Shown piece after piece: positions 46,207 to 59,000 of a DNA stretch of 64,000 nt (within the stretch, counting starts at the first letter, position 1; every line of letters begins with the position of its first letter). Source of the stretch: Eudorina sp. 2006-703-Eu-15 (lineage: Eukaryota; Chlorophyta; Chlorophyceae; Chlamydomonadales; Volvocaceae); NCBI GenBank assembly GCA_003117195.1, contig BDSI01000007.1, positions 1-64,000 of the forward strand, given 5' to 3'. A program made the translations under genes and the position numbers. The notes under the pieces are model-generated. The model saw nothing but the letters and a program-made list of their open reading frames with translations. It was not told where the DNA came from and ran no database searches.

Positions 46207-49200
46207 ATGGTTTCGTGGAGCACGGGCCGTCGTCAGCGGCCGGGTCGCGGCGGTGACAAGGCGCCCGATGTCGGTGACGGCGGGCCCAGCTGCTGCCCAT
46301 CTGATGATGATTGGGGCAAAAAGCCTGGTTCTGGAAGTACATCCCTGGGGAAAGAAGTCGTGAAGGGGTCCAAGGGGAGGAGGCCACGGGCGCTTTCAGA
46401 TCGAGAACGTCGCTTCCGAGCCTGGTTCATACAGCAGGTGGGTGACATGTCGGCCGCTTGAGGGTATGCATGGTAGCATGGCGTTTGTTTTTGCGGAGCC
46501 CCTCTGCGGGCGATGCGGCGTTCCGAACTGGCGGCCTGCAACTGCTGTCGCGAAGATGCATGGCCACAAATAATTTCCTTCCACACGCCGCAACCTGTCA
46601 GCTTGGGCTCACGTGGCAGGCGTTGGAGGATTTCTGACGTCGATCTTCTCGATCTTCTTGCCAAAGCGGCGTCGCGAGCTTGATGTCTGAACATCAGTAC
46701 TTCGCCTTGATTTGCCTACCTCGATTAGCATCAGCATCCTGCAATGTCCTTCTGCGCACTTCCATGCACACACACCACGTTTGCAGGTCGCGCTTTTTGA
46801 TGTTCTTTCCTGGGGCGGTGAGCTGCTCCTGCTGGTGCTGCCGACCCTGGCACACGACATGGGCCACGCGGCAGGCTGCAACTCGTCCGCCACCTCGGCC
46901 TCGGCGCCGCCGACGGCGGCCGGGCGGGGGGCGGCGGGAGCCGCGCCGCCGTCCGGCGACCCTCCCTCCGGTGCAGTGTGCCCCGACTGCGGACCCGCGC
47001 TGGGTGTGGACGCCGCGGCCCTGTCCACCTTCCCATGCGATGGATCCAACCTGGCCAAAACTCTGCACGTGCTCAGGCGGGTGCTCACTGCTCAGGCGCG
47101 CGTAACGTCGTCATCCGGCAACCCTAGATTTCACGGGAGTTGCGGCGATCCGTCGTAGATACCAGTCTATCGCGCGCACGGGGGCGGTGCGGGGATGGCA
47201 CTCTTCCTTCTGTAATGGCGTTACGGCATGCATGTCGTTGGATGGCATGTCGTTAGAGCGTTTGTGGGCGAAAGTTCCAGCGCCGAAATCGCGCAGAGCT
47301 CCGACACGGTGCTACATCGCTCCCCTCTCCCCCGCAAACGTTGCGACATTATTCGTCACACCTGTAACATGCAATCCCTCCATCATCGTCCTGCCTGCTA
47401 TATGTATTGAGCTGGGAAAACACGTCTTGCGGTGGCACGATTTTGGCCCCCCCGCCCCCCAAAATGGTGCTGTGCTGCGCAGATGCATCCGGGGTCATGC
47501 GGTGCATGCGGTGGCACGTCGTGACATGAGTCCGGTGCTGTACGTCATCGCGGTGATGGTCGTGGCGGCCCTCACGCAGGTCAGTCAGTTGGGCGCCCGT
47601 CCACCTGCGCCGTAGGCACCGTATACCGTACACGTGCGCACACGTGGTTTGGGTCGGGCGGGCTTCTTGTATAAACACACAGGGTTAGGGTTTACAGACA
47701 TGTCAATTGACAAGTAAGGCAGTGTGGCCAAGGCACGTCGTGTCGCGCGCGGCGCTGCCCTTGCACCGCGCGGCTCGCTGCGTGCCTCGGCGCCCGAAAT
47801 GGGTTTTGCACCCTGTCGAGTCGTACCCGTAGCTTGAGCCCTCAAAACCCTAGCTCAACCGACCCACATCAGGCCCTCCCAGCACTCACAAGTAACCCGG
47901 CGCCCAGAGGCAAACCCGTGCTGGCCGCCGTCCACGGGCCCGTCCCCACACGTACGTCCCGCCACCCCCGCAGCTGAGCCCCGGCCAGTACATGCGCCAC
48001 CGCAACGCGCTCGTCCTCCTGATCCGCCTCGCCATGGCGCTGGGCAACACGGTGGCGGCCATCATGGCGCCCTGCGCCTGCCTGCCGAGTACGAGCGCGA
48101 TGTACTACATGCCGGCGCACGTGGCCGCGATGGCGTCGGCGGCGTCGTACGTGACGCACCCGCCGGGCTGCGGCTCCGGAGGAGGAGGCGACGGCGCCGC
48201 CGGGCTCCATGACGCGGGGCGGTGGTGGCCCGCGGTGACGCGGATGGCGCTCAACCGAGGCCTCCTGTACGTGGCGCTCAAAGAAGTCCTCTGGGCCAGG
48301 GTGAGTGGCGCGGCTCGAGAGCGTGGGCGTAACTGGCATTTGCAGAGAGCGTGGTCGTACTGGCCATTGGCAGAGCTCGAGGGGGGGATCCGAGGCCGTG
48401 GCGGGTGAGTGGCAGGAGATGCGCCCCGGCGTCGTGCAGGGACTTTGGGTGGCAGGGTGGCAGGGTCAACCATAAACGTGGGCTGCCGTAACGCACACCA
48501 ACATAGGCTGCGCGTGTGCGCGTCCCTTATCGTGCAGGTACTGCTGTCGTACCAACTGCTGTACGGCTTCCTGGAGTGGTTGAATGGCACGCTTGTTGGC
48601 TACCTGGTGGCGCGGCGGCTGTACGATGCCCGTATCGCCGCGGGCGCGCTGGATCCTGTCGTACAGCTGCTGCAGCTGCTGCTGTACTACGTGGTGCCGT
48701 GCTTCTTGGTGTGGGCTCTGGAGGCTGCGCAGCGGTCAGCATTCAGGTAATGCAGTACGACATGATGCACGACATGGTGCACGACATGGTACAACACGAT
48801 TTGGGTACATGTGTTTGAGTTACGGGATAGGTCCAGGACCACCTTCCTTCCACTCGGCACTGCCATTTGCCGTAACGAGTCGACTCGCAATCAGTCGACT
48901 CGCGATCGGCGTCCCGCGCTCGCTCTGCTCTGCTGTGTCGCTGCCCACCAGTCATCTCTCGCATCCGCGTTGCCGCGCAGTCGAGAGGACGACCACGGCC
49001 GCCTCCACCACCGCCCGAGCTCCGCCGCCGTGTCGTCCTCATCCTCAGCTCCCGCCGGAGCGACCGTCGCACGCACTGCGGTGTGCCGTACAGGCGGCAC
49101 GGCGCCAGCGGCGCCGGCGCCGTCCGCCGCCGCAAAGGTTCCCATGGCCCCAAAGGGTACAGCGGGCGCAGCGGCGGTTGGTGGCTCCGAGGCCGATGCC

Positions 49201-52200
49201 GCCGGCGGAATGTGCACTGCCGCAACGACCCGTCAGACCGCTCCGACCGCTTCCGCACCGACACCACATCTCGAGCAGCCGACCTCACCTGTCAACCGGG
49301 CAAGGACCCCACTCAAGAGGCTCCCGGCCGGCGCCGTCCAGCGTCCTGCCCTCTCGGTGCCGTTCTGTACGACCATCAGTAGCGGCGGCCGTGGCGGCGG
49401 CGCCGGCGGCGACGCAACGGCCATCGCCGGCGCTGCGCGGCACAGCGGGCTGCGGTCGGCGGCTGCGCCAGCGACGCCGCGCGGCGCGCTCACCCCGGCG
49501 GCGGCGACGGCCAGCGCGGCGGCGGCGGCGTCGAGTGCTGCGGATGCAGTGGTGGCGGCGGCGGCGGCACCTCGGCCGACTGCGGCGTTCCGGCCGCTGC
49601 AATACCGGTCGCTGACCTCAGTCGGGTGCCTCAGCGTCAAGGTCAGCGGGCCACAGCGCGTGGATACCAGCAGAGCAGTGTTGTAGTAGTGGTGATGTGT
49701 CGATCGTTGATCAGACGATTCCTTATATCGTAACCTGCATCGTAACCTGCAAACAGGATTAATATTTCTTATGGTTGCGGTGTTGCAAGTCTCTTTTGTG
49801 CATGCGGTTGGCGAAAGGTTGAGGTTTTGGGGACGAATTGCTGCACTGTTCCCTCGGCTCGGTACTGCCCGCGAGTGCCGGTGGTCAACGCGCATGCCGA
49901 CCCGCCTGCAATCGGTGCAGAGAGCAGCTGCGGGACTGCGGACTAGCTCAGCCCTCGCGCCTGTTGAGTACGAAGCCAGCCGTAGTTCATTATCCATCCA
50001 CGAAATTTACAAATGATTGTGCCTGACCGGTATTTCATCTGCATCTGAGGCCTGTCCCTCGCGTATTGCCGTACCGTTGTACAGCTCTTGGACGAGCACC
50101 ACGCGGACGGCCAGGACGGTGAGTCGGAGCTCGACGGCTTCGCCCTTGCAGCCCAGCGCCTCCGTCGCTCTGTGAGCGCTGCCGTACTCCAAGCCTCAGG
50201 GCCCTCGACGGCAGCCGCCGCGGACGGGCCGTCGTACGCGGTGTCGTACCCCCGGCTGCGCAGCGACGTCGTTGTACGCGGCTGCGTGCACCTTCTGGGC
50301 GTGGTGACGCGCTTCGTCGGTCCGGCCATCGTCACCGACCGCAGCGACGGCCTCGTCGCCGCGACATCTGTCGTACCAGGGCATGTCGTACCGTTCGGCG
50401 GCATGGCGCCGGCCTGCCACTTGGAGTTCGTAGACTTGGAGGACCTGCAGCAAGCCCAGGACGTGCTGAGCCAGGCGCTGATGGCGGCGGGCAGTGCCGG
50501 TGGTGACGAGCCGGAGCAGCAGCAGCAGCGCAGGGCATCCAGGAGCGCAGTGTTCACTTTAGCGCCCGTGGCAGTTGCGGCGGCGGCAGCGGCGGGCGGC
50601 ACGGAGGACGGCAGCGACGGCGGCGGAGGCAGCATTGAGCTCGAGCTTCGGCTGTGGGGCGCGCGGCGCTGCGACGGCGACGGCGGCGGAGGCGGCGGAG
50701 GAGGAGGAGGAGAAGGAGTAAGCGCCCACGAGCGCGTCAGGGTGGTGGTGGTCGACTCGTGCCGGGATGCGGTGGTGTCGGACGACGTCGTTGCGGTACT
50801 GCCGTACCTCCCTGAGAGCACGGCAAGGGACGAGACGAAGAGGCTGGACGACTTGGCGCGCAAAGTTCGGTGAGTAAACCTTTGCTCGCTTCGACTGAAG
50901 GCTCGTACTGACTCTAACTGACTCTTAACTGACTCTCGCAAATACATAATAATCTATTGTTTAAATATATTGTGTATAGGATATTGCAAAGCAGGAAATA
51001 GATTGCCGGGGGTACCTTTCAAACATTTCAAGTTTTATGGCCGTCTTCAATTCCAATGTCCGACTTCATTCGCATTTTTGCACTTTAAGACAAAAGCGCT
51101 TGGTCTCAACTTAGACTAAACAGACTTAGACTAGAAGTCCCAGACTGTATTCCGTATAAAAGCATCCCGAGTGCCTGCAAGGAATGGGCTTGGTCCGTGT
51201 CCGCGTGACTAACTGGGCCTACGAGGCGAACCCAGACTCGCAACAACATTGGTTCGACTACTGCTGCCAGTCCGGAATTGCTTTGGGGGATTGGGTTTTC
51301 CTGGACGAGGTGTATGTGGCACCGCGGCTCGAAAACGTGCATGTCGGGACTCGATGCTGTTACCTGCAGACCCGACATGCACGTTTTCGACGCCGCGGTG
51401 CTCTCCGCTTGGGTGCGCAGGAGAGCTTGCCTGCTGACGTCCACGGCAGCAGCCTGTGGGGCTTGCTGCGGCCCCTGACGCTGCACCTGACCCCTGTGCG
51501 CCGTCGCCATAAACGTCAACCTGCACGACCACTTGTCTGTGGTGCGCGCCGACTGCGTCTGGTCATCGGCGGTGATAGATCCTTAGACAGAGTGGGCGCG
51601 GGGGTTTACTCACATACACCTCGTCCAGGAAAAACCAGTCCCCCGGACTGGCAGCAGTAGTCGACCCAACAAGTCTGGGTTCGCGTCGTAGGCCCGGTTA
51701 GTCACGCACGCCGACCAGACCAAGCCCATTTCTTGCAACGCACGGTAGAGCCTGGCTTCTATAACGTGATCGATATTCACCGCGCGTTGCAAGGTGAACA
51801 TCGATCACGTTACAGAAGCCAGGCTCTGCACCAGCTTCTTCACACAGAACGGAGGCGAGGTCCGCAAGGCGCGACGTCTCGCAGCGATCGACCGTGTCCA
51901 CGAGAAGTTGTTTCCCGCTGAACATGCTTGGAATTTCCTGCATCGTGAACTCCTGGTCAAAGATACCCATTTCCCTCTTCTCCCCGCTCGCTCTTCTGCC
52001 AGCCTCCGGGTGCCCTGCCCCACCCAGCCCGGCATGTCGTACATCCACGTGCTGCCGCCGCCGCCGCCGTCACCGCATCCGCTGCGGCAGTCGCCGCCGC
52101 TGTACGGCCTATCAGGGAGCCACGCGGAGGCGCAGGCGGAGTGCAGCACGCCGGACCAGGAGGCGGAGGCGGCCACACAGCGGCCACTGGCGACGCTGCC

Positions 52201-52966
52201 GCTGCTGGTGATGCCGTCCAGTGCGGCGGCCGAGGAGCTGTGCGCGTTGTACGACACGATGGTGAGCGAGCTGCAGCTGGCGGGCGACGAGGATGCGGAG
52301 GCTCCTGCCAGCGGCGGCGGCTGGGCTGACAGCGACGGCGACGCAGCAGGCGCCTCCATGGCAGCGAACGTGTCGGCGTTCTACGAGCACTTTGTGCCCT
52401 TGGCAGCCGACGTGGCGTACCTGATGCAGCTACTGCGTGAGAGGCAGCAGGCGGCTGCTACAGCCCCTGTCAAGGACGGCAGGTACGGCAACAGCGGCGG
52501 CAGCGGGAGCGGCAGCAACGTCGCGGCGACGGTGGCGGCGGCGGCGACACCACTCTCGCCATCGGGCCCTCATGAAAGCCCCAATCCGGAGCAGTACGCC
52601 CTCGCCAGCCTGGGAGATTCCGTACAGTCGTACATGAGGGAGTGCGGCCTGCGCGCCTGCTTGCAGGACCTGCAGGTCATGCTGGCGGCGTCGGCGGCTT
52701 CGCCTCCGTCCGCATCGCCGGATTTCGGCGGCGATGGCGGCCGTGATGCTACTGCCGCGGATGCCGCGCCAATCGTGCCGCACTACGGCTCGTACCCCGT
52801 GGCGCCGCCGCCAGCATTCGCGCCGATGGGAGTCCTAGGCACCGGCGGCGGTGGCGGTGGCGGCGGTGGTGGTATCGGCGACGGCGACGGAGCTTTGAAG
52901 CGTTGGGATCAGGATTTGGGGACCACCGATTCTGCCCTTATCCTGGGCTTCTCAGCGGATGTGTAG
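46207..52966 (+). CDS. Gene B: paralogue of genes A and C, lacking the C-terminal membrane segment
   Basis: Eight exons: 46207-46437, 46787-47076, 47483-47579, 47974-48300, 48538-48746, 48981-49641, 50085-50869, 52003-52966. All are in phase, giving about 1187 aa. Exon 1 ends RRFRAWFIQQ (compare FRAWCIQQ in C). Exon 2 has SWGGELLLLVLPTLAHDMGH, AGC, CPDC and FPC. Exon 3 is 97 bases as in A and C. Exon 4 (RNALVLLIRLAMALGNTVAA, MYYMPAH) has a 108-base insertion. Exon 5 is 209 bases, as in A. Later blocks are VVVRGCVHLLGVVTRF, QPGMSYIHVLPPPP, LATLPLLVMPSSAAAEEL and FYEHFVPLAADVAYLMQLL. The protein stops soon after YMRECGLRACLQDLQVML, so it lacks the final hydrophobic region of A and C. Exon 2 must use a GC donor (AG|GCGGGT) for the phase to fit. 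Intron 7 carries nested inverted repeats. Function unknown. Confidence 0.83.
51184..51826. repeat. Nested inverted repeats within intron 7 of gene B
   Basis: Three inverted pairs. Outer: about 51184-51316 against 51612-51743 (imperfect, with shared ACTGCTGCCAGTCCGG and TTTCCTGGACGAGGTGTATG). Inner: 51320-51348 against 51371-51400 (CGAAAACGTGCATGTCGGG). Third: 51748-51780 against 51794-51826 (2 mismatches in 33, loop 13). Open frames across the arms read protein-like segments (VTNRAYDANPDLLG, FFLDEVYV, FYNVIDIHRALQ), suggesting the arms derive from coding sequence. Confidence 0.9.
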
Positions 52967-55900
52967 CGCCCGACGTATGGGTATCCTATGGGTATCTTAT
53001 ACTGATGACCTGAGGTTGGTTGCTTTCTTCAGAACGAAGGCGGTTTCTTGCTCCCCAGCCCGCCAGTTGCCTTCGAACCAAGCGCCTGCATGTCGCTGAT
53101 TTGGGTTACACGCAGCAGTGCCGTTGTGCGCGAATCTGTAGCCGGCAGCCTTCAGCAGCGGCTGGGATCCGGATCTTCGTACGTGGGTTTTTATGCCAAT
53201 CACAATAAAATATGCATTCTGAAGGTCGTTGCAGGCGACGTTGCTTGGCGCTGCTGGCTGGCACGCCTCTCTTGCGCACTTGATTGCCTGTTACGGTCGG
53301 TGCAGCCGTGTGTACGTACTTTTGTGTTAATGATGTTGCAGTGTAGGTCATTGGGGCATTAGTGTTACACGGCACCGCACATGGGTGCCCGCCGTAAACA
53401 ACCGACGGCGGGTCGGGGTCGGGCTGGCGGTAGGGTGTTGGGCGGGCGGGCGGTTGCGAGGACTCTCGGGAGGGAGGACGGAGGGGAGAGGGCGTCAGCG
53501 AGCAGCAGGCGGCGGAACGCAACAAACGAATGGACGGACGGACGGACGGCAGGCCGCTGATTGGAGGTTTGTCATGAAGTACGTGGCGCGAGATCGGTCC
53601 AGTAAGTTAAACGGATGATGCAGCAGCAGGCGCGCATTATTTCCATGACCATCAGGTAGGAGTATGCAAGCGAGGCAGTCAATTGCCGGAAAGCGCAATA
53701 AAGTCATGAGCGGCGACGGGCGCCTCAACGGTTGGTTTGTGGTTGGTCTGTTGAGGACCGTTGGCTGTACGGCGGCAGCTGGATTTCCGGTCAAGCTAGT
53801 TGAGCCCTTAACCAGTTCAGCAGGCGGCCGCGTCCATCCGCGGTTTAAATAATAAGAGAAACTACTACTTCGAGTACGTCTATCTCCTCAAATGAGGCTC
53901 ATCGTCGTAATTCCTGCGAGTCCCCAGAGGCGTTCGAATGAATGCGTGAGGCATGTACGGCGAGACAGACATACCCGCACACGTACGGATGTCGTACGGT
54001 TTCGTGGTTTCGGGGATATTTTTTTCGAGTTACTAGGTATACACGGGGTCACGGCGTTCGACCGTTCTTGCTCTGGTTCGCGACGCTGATGAATAAAGGC
54101 ATGCACTGGCGGGATGCTAGTGGAGGTTGATTGGAATGGTGGGATGCAGTATGCAAGGTGGGCGAATCGATGATGAGCTGGAATCGGGGTTGAGCTGGAA
54201 TCGGGGTTGAGCGGGAATCGGTCATCCGCAGCACATTCAGCCAACAGGACAGCGGATAGCTTGATTGGCTGCCGCTTCTATCTGCACCAGGAGGTGCAGT
54301 GGCACCGCCGGCGCGTTGGGCCGACGGTCGCTGGTGCGTGGTAGTAGCGCTGGCTGAAAACCGGATGGACGGCCTGGTGAAACGGATCGACATGTACGGA
54401 TTCTTCCTTCCTCTGTGCCGCGGTCACTTGCTTGAGGCGTACGGTAGTGGTACGAATGCATGGTACGGGCAAATTCGTGTTTCAGTACCCGCGACGATGC
54501 AATGCCGGCTTCGCTTTCGCGCACCACCAACTAACCACCAACCCGGCCTTGCTTGGGGCTGCGGAATAATGGAAAACCGTCCCCCCTTAGGGGGTCGTCA
54601 GCTCCCCTCCTGTTTGGCAGCAGTGCGTGGTGGAGCGGAGGTCGGCGGCGGGGCCGTGGTGCATGTTTTAAAGAGCTATCTGGACGGCTGCTCTGCGGGG
54701 GCCAGGCATGGTTGTGTACAGGTTCGAGAGGGTGGCAGACGTGAGTATCGGGCGGCGAAGTGCGTGGCGAGGGCACGAGGTAGAGGACTCCATTTTGTGC
54801 TGGCGTGGTTCCTGTCGGGCGCCGCGCCTGCTGTACGTACGATTGACGTTGAGCTAGGTACCGGTATTCCCAACCGCTTTATGCACCGCGTTACCAGGTA
54901 ATAGCAGCGTCCCTGGTAAAAGTACAACACTTCAGATCTATCGAACTAATTGTGCGATTGCGCGCACATATGCTGTTTGTTGATTGGTTGGTCACGTACG
55001 TTCGGCTCTAGCAGCCGTACGCGCGCTACCGCGCATCGAACTTGTAACCGCCATTCGTTGTAACGGCGGCCTGTTGAGGTTAGTTGAGGTCAGTTGAGTA
55101 ACGGTATGTAGTTAGCTAGTTGGTTGATAGTGGGAGAGAGAGCGCCGATTAATGGGTTGAAGCATGCAGACGTAACCCCGATCGAGTTTGAATGCGGCGT
55201 ATATGTGTAACCAAGGAAGCACCAAATGGCCGACCAAAAACGCGTGTCCATCGATGACGTCCCGACCCACACATTAACAAACAATTGCCGGTGCGGCATA
55301 CATGGTGGTTCGATCGGATTTATTTGTGCGCTTTGCGGTGTATTTGTGACGAGCGCGGAGGGTGCGGCCGTCATCACCGTTTGACGGACGGCCCGCCGGG
55401 TCCACTAAAACATGATTGACACAAAACAAATCGACCTTTAATAAGCATTGTGTTCCAGGTGGTTCAGCACGTGGCTGGTTGAACCGGCGTTCGCATGGTC
55501 GGCGTACACAATCGCTTTGATTTCATAGCGCGGTCAGCGTATTTCCGATAGAGGCTGATTCGGCCTGGTGGATCACGGACTCGACCCTGTATGTCGATCG
55601 AACATGAATGTGGTTCAGACTCGATTTTGGATTCTTAGTCATAAAATTCGCACCACAGTTTTCGCCCCTGTAATTATTATTACCCACATGCTGTATGAGT
55701 CGATCGAGGACGGACGGCTGCGGTAGCAGGCACTGTCGGGCTGTCTGTGCCTGACGGTGCCTGGCTTTTGCGGTTTCCGTAGTTTCAGAAACGGGGCTGC
55801 TGGCCGCCGGATGGATGGAAGAGTGCGACAATCTTCGCAAGCGAGGATGTTCGCTTTATTCAAGCGAATATATCTGGTGAATCCTGCCTGAAAGATATTT

Positions 55901-56075
55901 GATTCGATCGCTGAAAGGAAGGAATAAATGACGTCGGTCCGAGGGGCGCGATGGCGTCAGCTCTACCTCAAGCAGCCTGCACTTGCGTTTACCGTTCGTT
56001 CCTTTTCACACGATCAGATAAGAAAAACTATTGCGGTGTCAACTCCAATCGAGCCGTTGCTTGTTTAGACATCAA
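52967..56075. other. Intergenic between genes B and C
   Basis: About 3.1 kb. Presumed 3' UTR of B, then promoter side of C. It contains short direct repeats (GAATCGGGGTTGAGC twice at about 54180-54215; TTGAGGTTAGTTGAGGTCAG near 55075) and AT-richer DNA at 55400-55930. The 200-codon frame at 54299-54901 has no recognisable motif. Confidence 0.4.
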
Positions 56076-59000
56076 ATGCCCTTATTAGCATGGCTAGCGC
56101 GAGGCAGCATTCGCGGCCAAGGCGCCGCTGGAGGGACGACCTCGTCTTCTGGGGGCCCTGCTGCTGGGGACCCGCCGCGAGCGTTTTCCAGCGCGGGGAC
56201 CTCTCTGTTGATGACCTGTGGCGACAGGAATGACAACGGCGACAGCAGAAGTGGAAACAGCAGCAAGAGCAGCAAGAGCAGCGAAAGCAAACCTGCAGCA
56301 GTCGATGTTACGGGGAGTAAGCTGGCTGGACACGAGTATGATGGGGTCGCCGACGAGGGGAAATTGGCCGCCTCGTCAGCAGACCTCGCCGCCGCGGCGG
56401 CGGGACCCCGGCGGGGCAGCCGCGCACATGCTGCGTGGCTGCAACTGGCCGCGACGCGCGGCGGCACGGAGGCGGCCTTTCGCGCCTGGTGCATCCAGCA
56501 GGTGTGGGTGATCCCGGCCGCTGCTGGTCAGGGCGGCGGCGGATGGCTCGCGGGGCTCCCCTGTCGCGGCGTCCGTCCGCTCTGAAACGAAACAAGAAAG
56601 ACAATATATAATTCCAGCGCGTCGAGCGGCGGGGGATGCCGTGCGGTGGCATCCTGCCTCGCTCGATAGTGGCGCCAGCAGCCATAGAACGCAGCGCGCG
56701 TTCCGTCGACCGACCCGCTGCGGCAGATGGACGCGACTCGGTCGTGCCACTGCCGATGCAGATGCGGCCTATTTTGCCGCCGACGCGTCCACGCGCCGCC
56801 GTCTCGTATGTGTCCCGTGCTGCGCCCTGAGCCGCCCACCCGCCCGCCACCGCCCGCCACGCGCGCAGGTCGCGACGGTGGATCTGACCGTGTGGGTGAT
56901 GGAGCTGTTCGTGATGGCCCTCGTGACCCTCAACCGCGGGGCGGGCTACGTGGCGGGCTGCCCGCAATCCGCCGCGGCAGCGGCCGCGACGACGCCGCAG
57001 GAGGGGGATGCTGCTGCAGCGATCCCGGGAGTGCGATCCCGGCCGGGCAGCGGAGGCGGAAGCCTGCTGTACGACGGCGGCGGCGGTGCCTGCCCGGCCT
57101 GTGAGCCGCGGTTCGCGGCTGACGCGGCGGCCCTGGCGACCTTTCCCTGCGGCTTCAACTCTTCACGGCAGTACGTCCACACGCTCAGGTCTGTACCGGA
57201 CAAACAGCGCCTAAGACAGCAGCGGAAACCATTACTTGATTTTAGGTTCCATCATTTTAGGTTCCATCACCCTGCCGTACATCCTGATCCTTTGAAAGGG
57301 TAGCTTGACCTAAGCTGTCATTAGTATTTAACATTGCTTCCTTCTGCGATATGAGTCGGGTGCACGGCTGCAGCGGTAGTGTAAGACCGCAACCATGCTG
57401 GCGAGTCAGGTGCGCAAGCACACCAGAGACAACGCCCCCGCGAGAAATTGAAGTTAATCGCAGGTCCTCAATGAGGACCATATAAGCGATTAAGCTTATA
57501 AGAACAGATACTACACATGATCTGAGCCAAAAGGCCGAGAAAGGTATGAACAATCAAGGTGGCACCAGCCACCACCCTCGAACAAGCGAGCCATATAAAA
57601 CACACAAGCCGCGATGGTGGGTCGTCACAAGACACAAATCAACCCCGTCCGCGTGCGCACCGCCTACCAGCAGAAGCTTGAATCCCTTTCGAACAAACGC
57701 GTTAAAATCACACAAGGCGGGATTGGATGAGTCAACGGTCGACGACGTTGGTGGCCATGGGTCGCTCGCACGTTGGATGTAGGGCCCACGAGCTCCAGCG
57801 AGGCCCACGACGGATGTGAGTGTCCGCTAGGCACATGCTTTGTCGTTTGAGCAGTCATCTGCCGTGACAGCGGGATCTGAAGCGTCTTCCTTACCCGTCC
57901 CCTCCGCCCCCGCGCGCTGGGCCCACCGGCGCTCCGGCGGCGTCCAGGCACCTCCCTGGATTCATCCTCCACGCGGCTGGCCGCCGGGACGACAGCGTGT
58001 GGCTCTACATGGTCGCCCTGGCCGCGGCCCTGACGATTGTGCTGGTGAGCGGAGCGTGAATCTTGCCATCGCGGGTTGATAGATAGCAACAACAAATCGG
58101 GGAAACGATAAATCGGGGATCGGGGGATACAACAAATCGGGGACGTTGGGGGCCGGTGAGTGACGGGTGCCGTTATACGATTTTTGTACATGCATGCATA
58201 CCTGTACGGAAATATTCGCGTCGTACTGCAGGTGCGGCCGCGTCTGTACGACATGTGGCGCAACGGGCTGGTGCTGTCTGTACGGCTGGGTATGATGATC
58301 GGCAACGTGACGGCGGCGCTGTCGGCGGCGCCGATCTGCATGGCCGCCACCACGGCGCTGTACTACATGCCGTCGTACATGCGGACGAGCGGCACGTGGG
58401 TCAACATCGGCTTGTTTTTCATGGCGGTGAAGGCGATCACGTTCGGCCGGGTGGGTAGCTGGAGGTAGGCCTCTTCTGAAACCTGCGGAACATTCTTTTC
58501 CTGGTTGAGGAGACAGCAACACGGTTAACGGGTCCAAGTTCAATGGGGTAGCCAACGGGCCTCAGTTTGGATTTTGGCTCCGTCAGCGACCGGTCAAGAA
58601 CTCACGATGTACCGGCCTACCGGACTTTTAGGATTCCATATTATTTTACATGTATAAATTAATCAAAAAATATATCTGGAAGTAAATGATGTTGCTTGGG
58701 GAGAACCGCGGAGCCAAACAGGAGGCCGGCCGCGATCGGTCGCCGAGAACCCGTACAGTCGTCACGACCCACGGGTCACGATGCCTCCTCCGAGCTCGCC
58801 GCCCCCTCCGAACCGCCCGCCACTCCGTCGCTCGCGCTCTGCCCCCAACTGCTGATACTCCCGGCAGGTGCCGCTGCCGCAGCACCTGGTCTTCGGTCTG
58901 CTGGAGTGGGTGCTGGCGGTGGCGACCGCCTACATCGCCACCCGCCGTACACTGGGCCCTGCGGCTGCTGCCCCCGTGCTGCAGCCCGCATGGCTGCTGC

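Noticed and set aside
54299..54901. 200-codon plus-strand frame between genes B and C
   Set aside because: No motif, no splice partners and no similarity to the A/B/C family; not supported as an extra exon of B.
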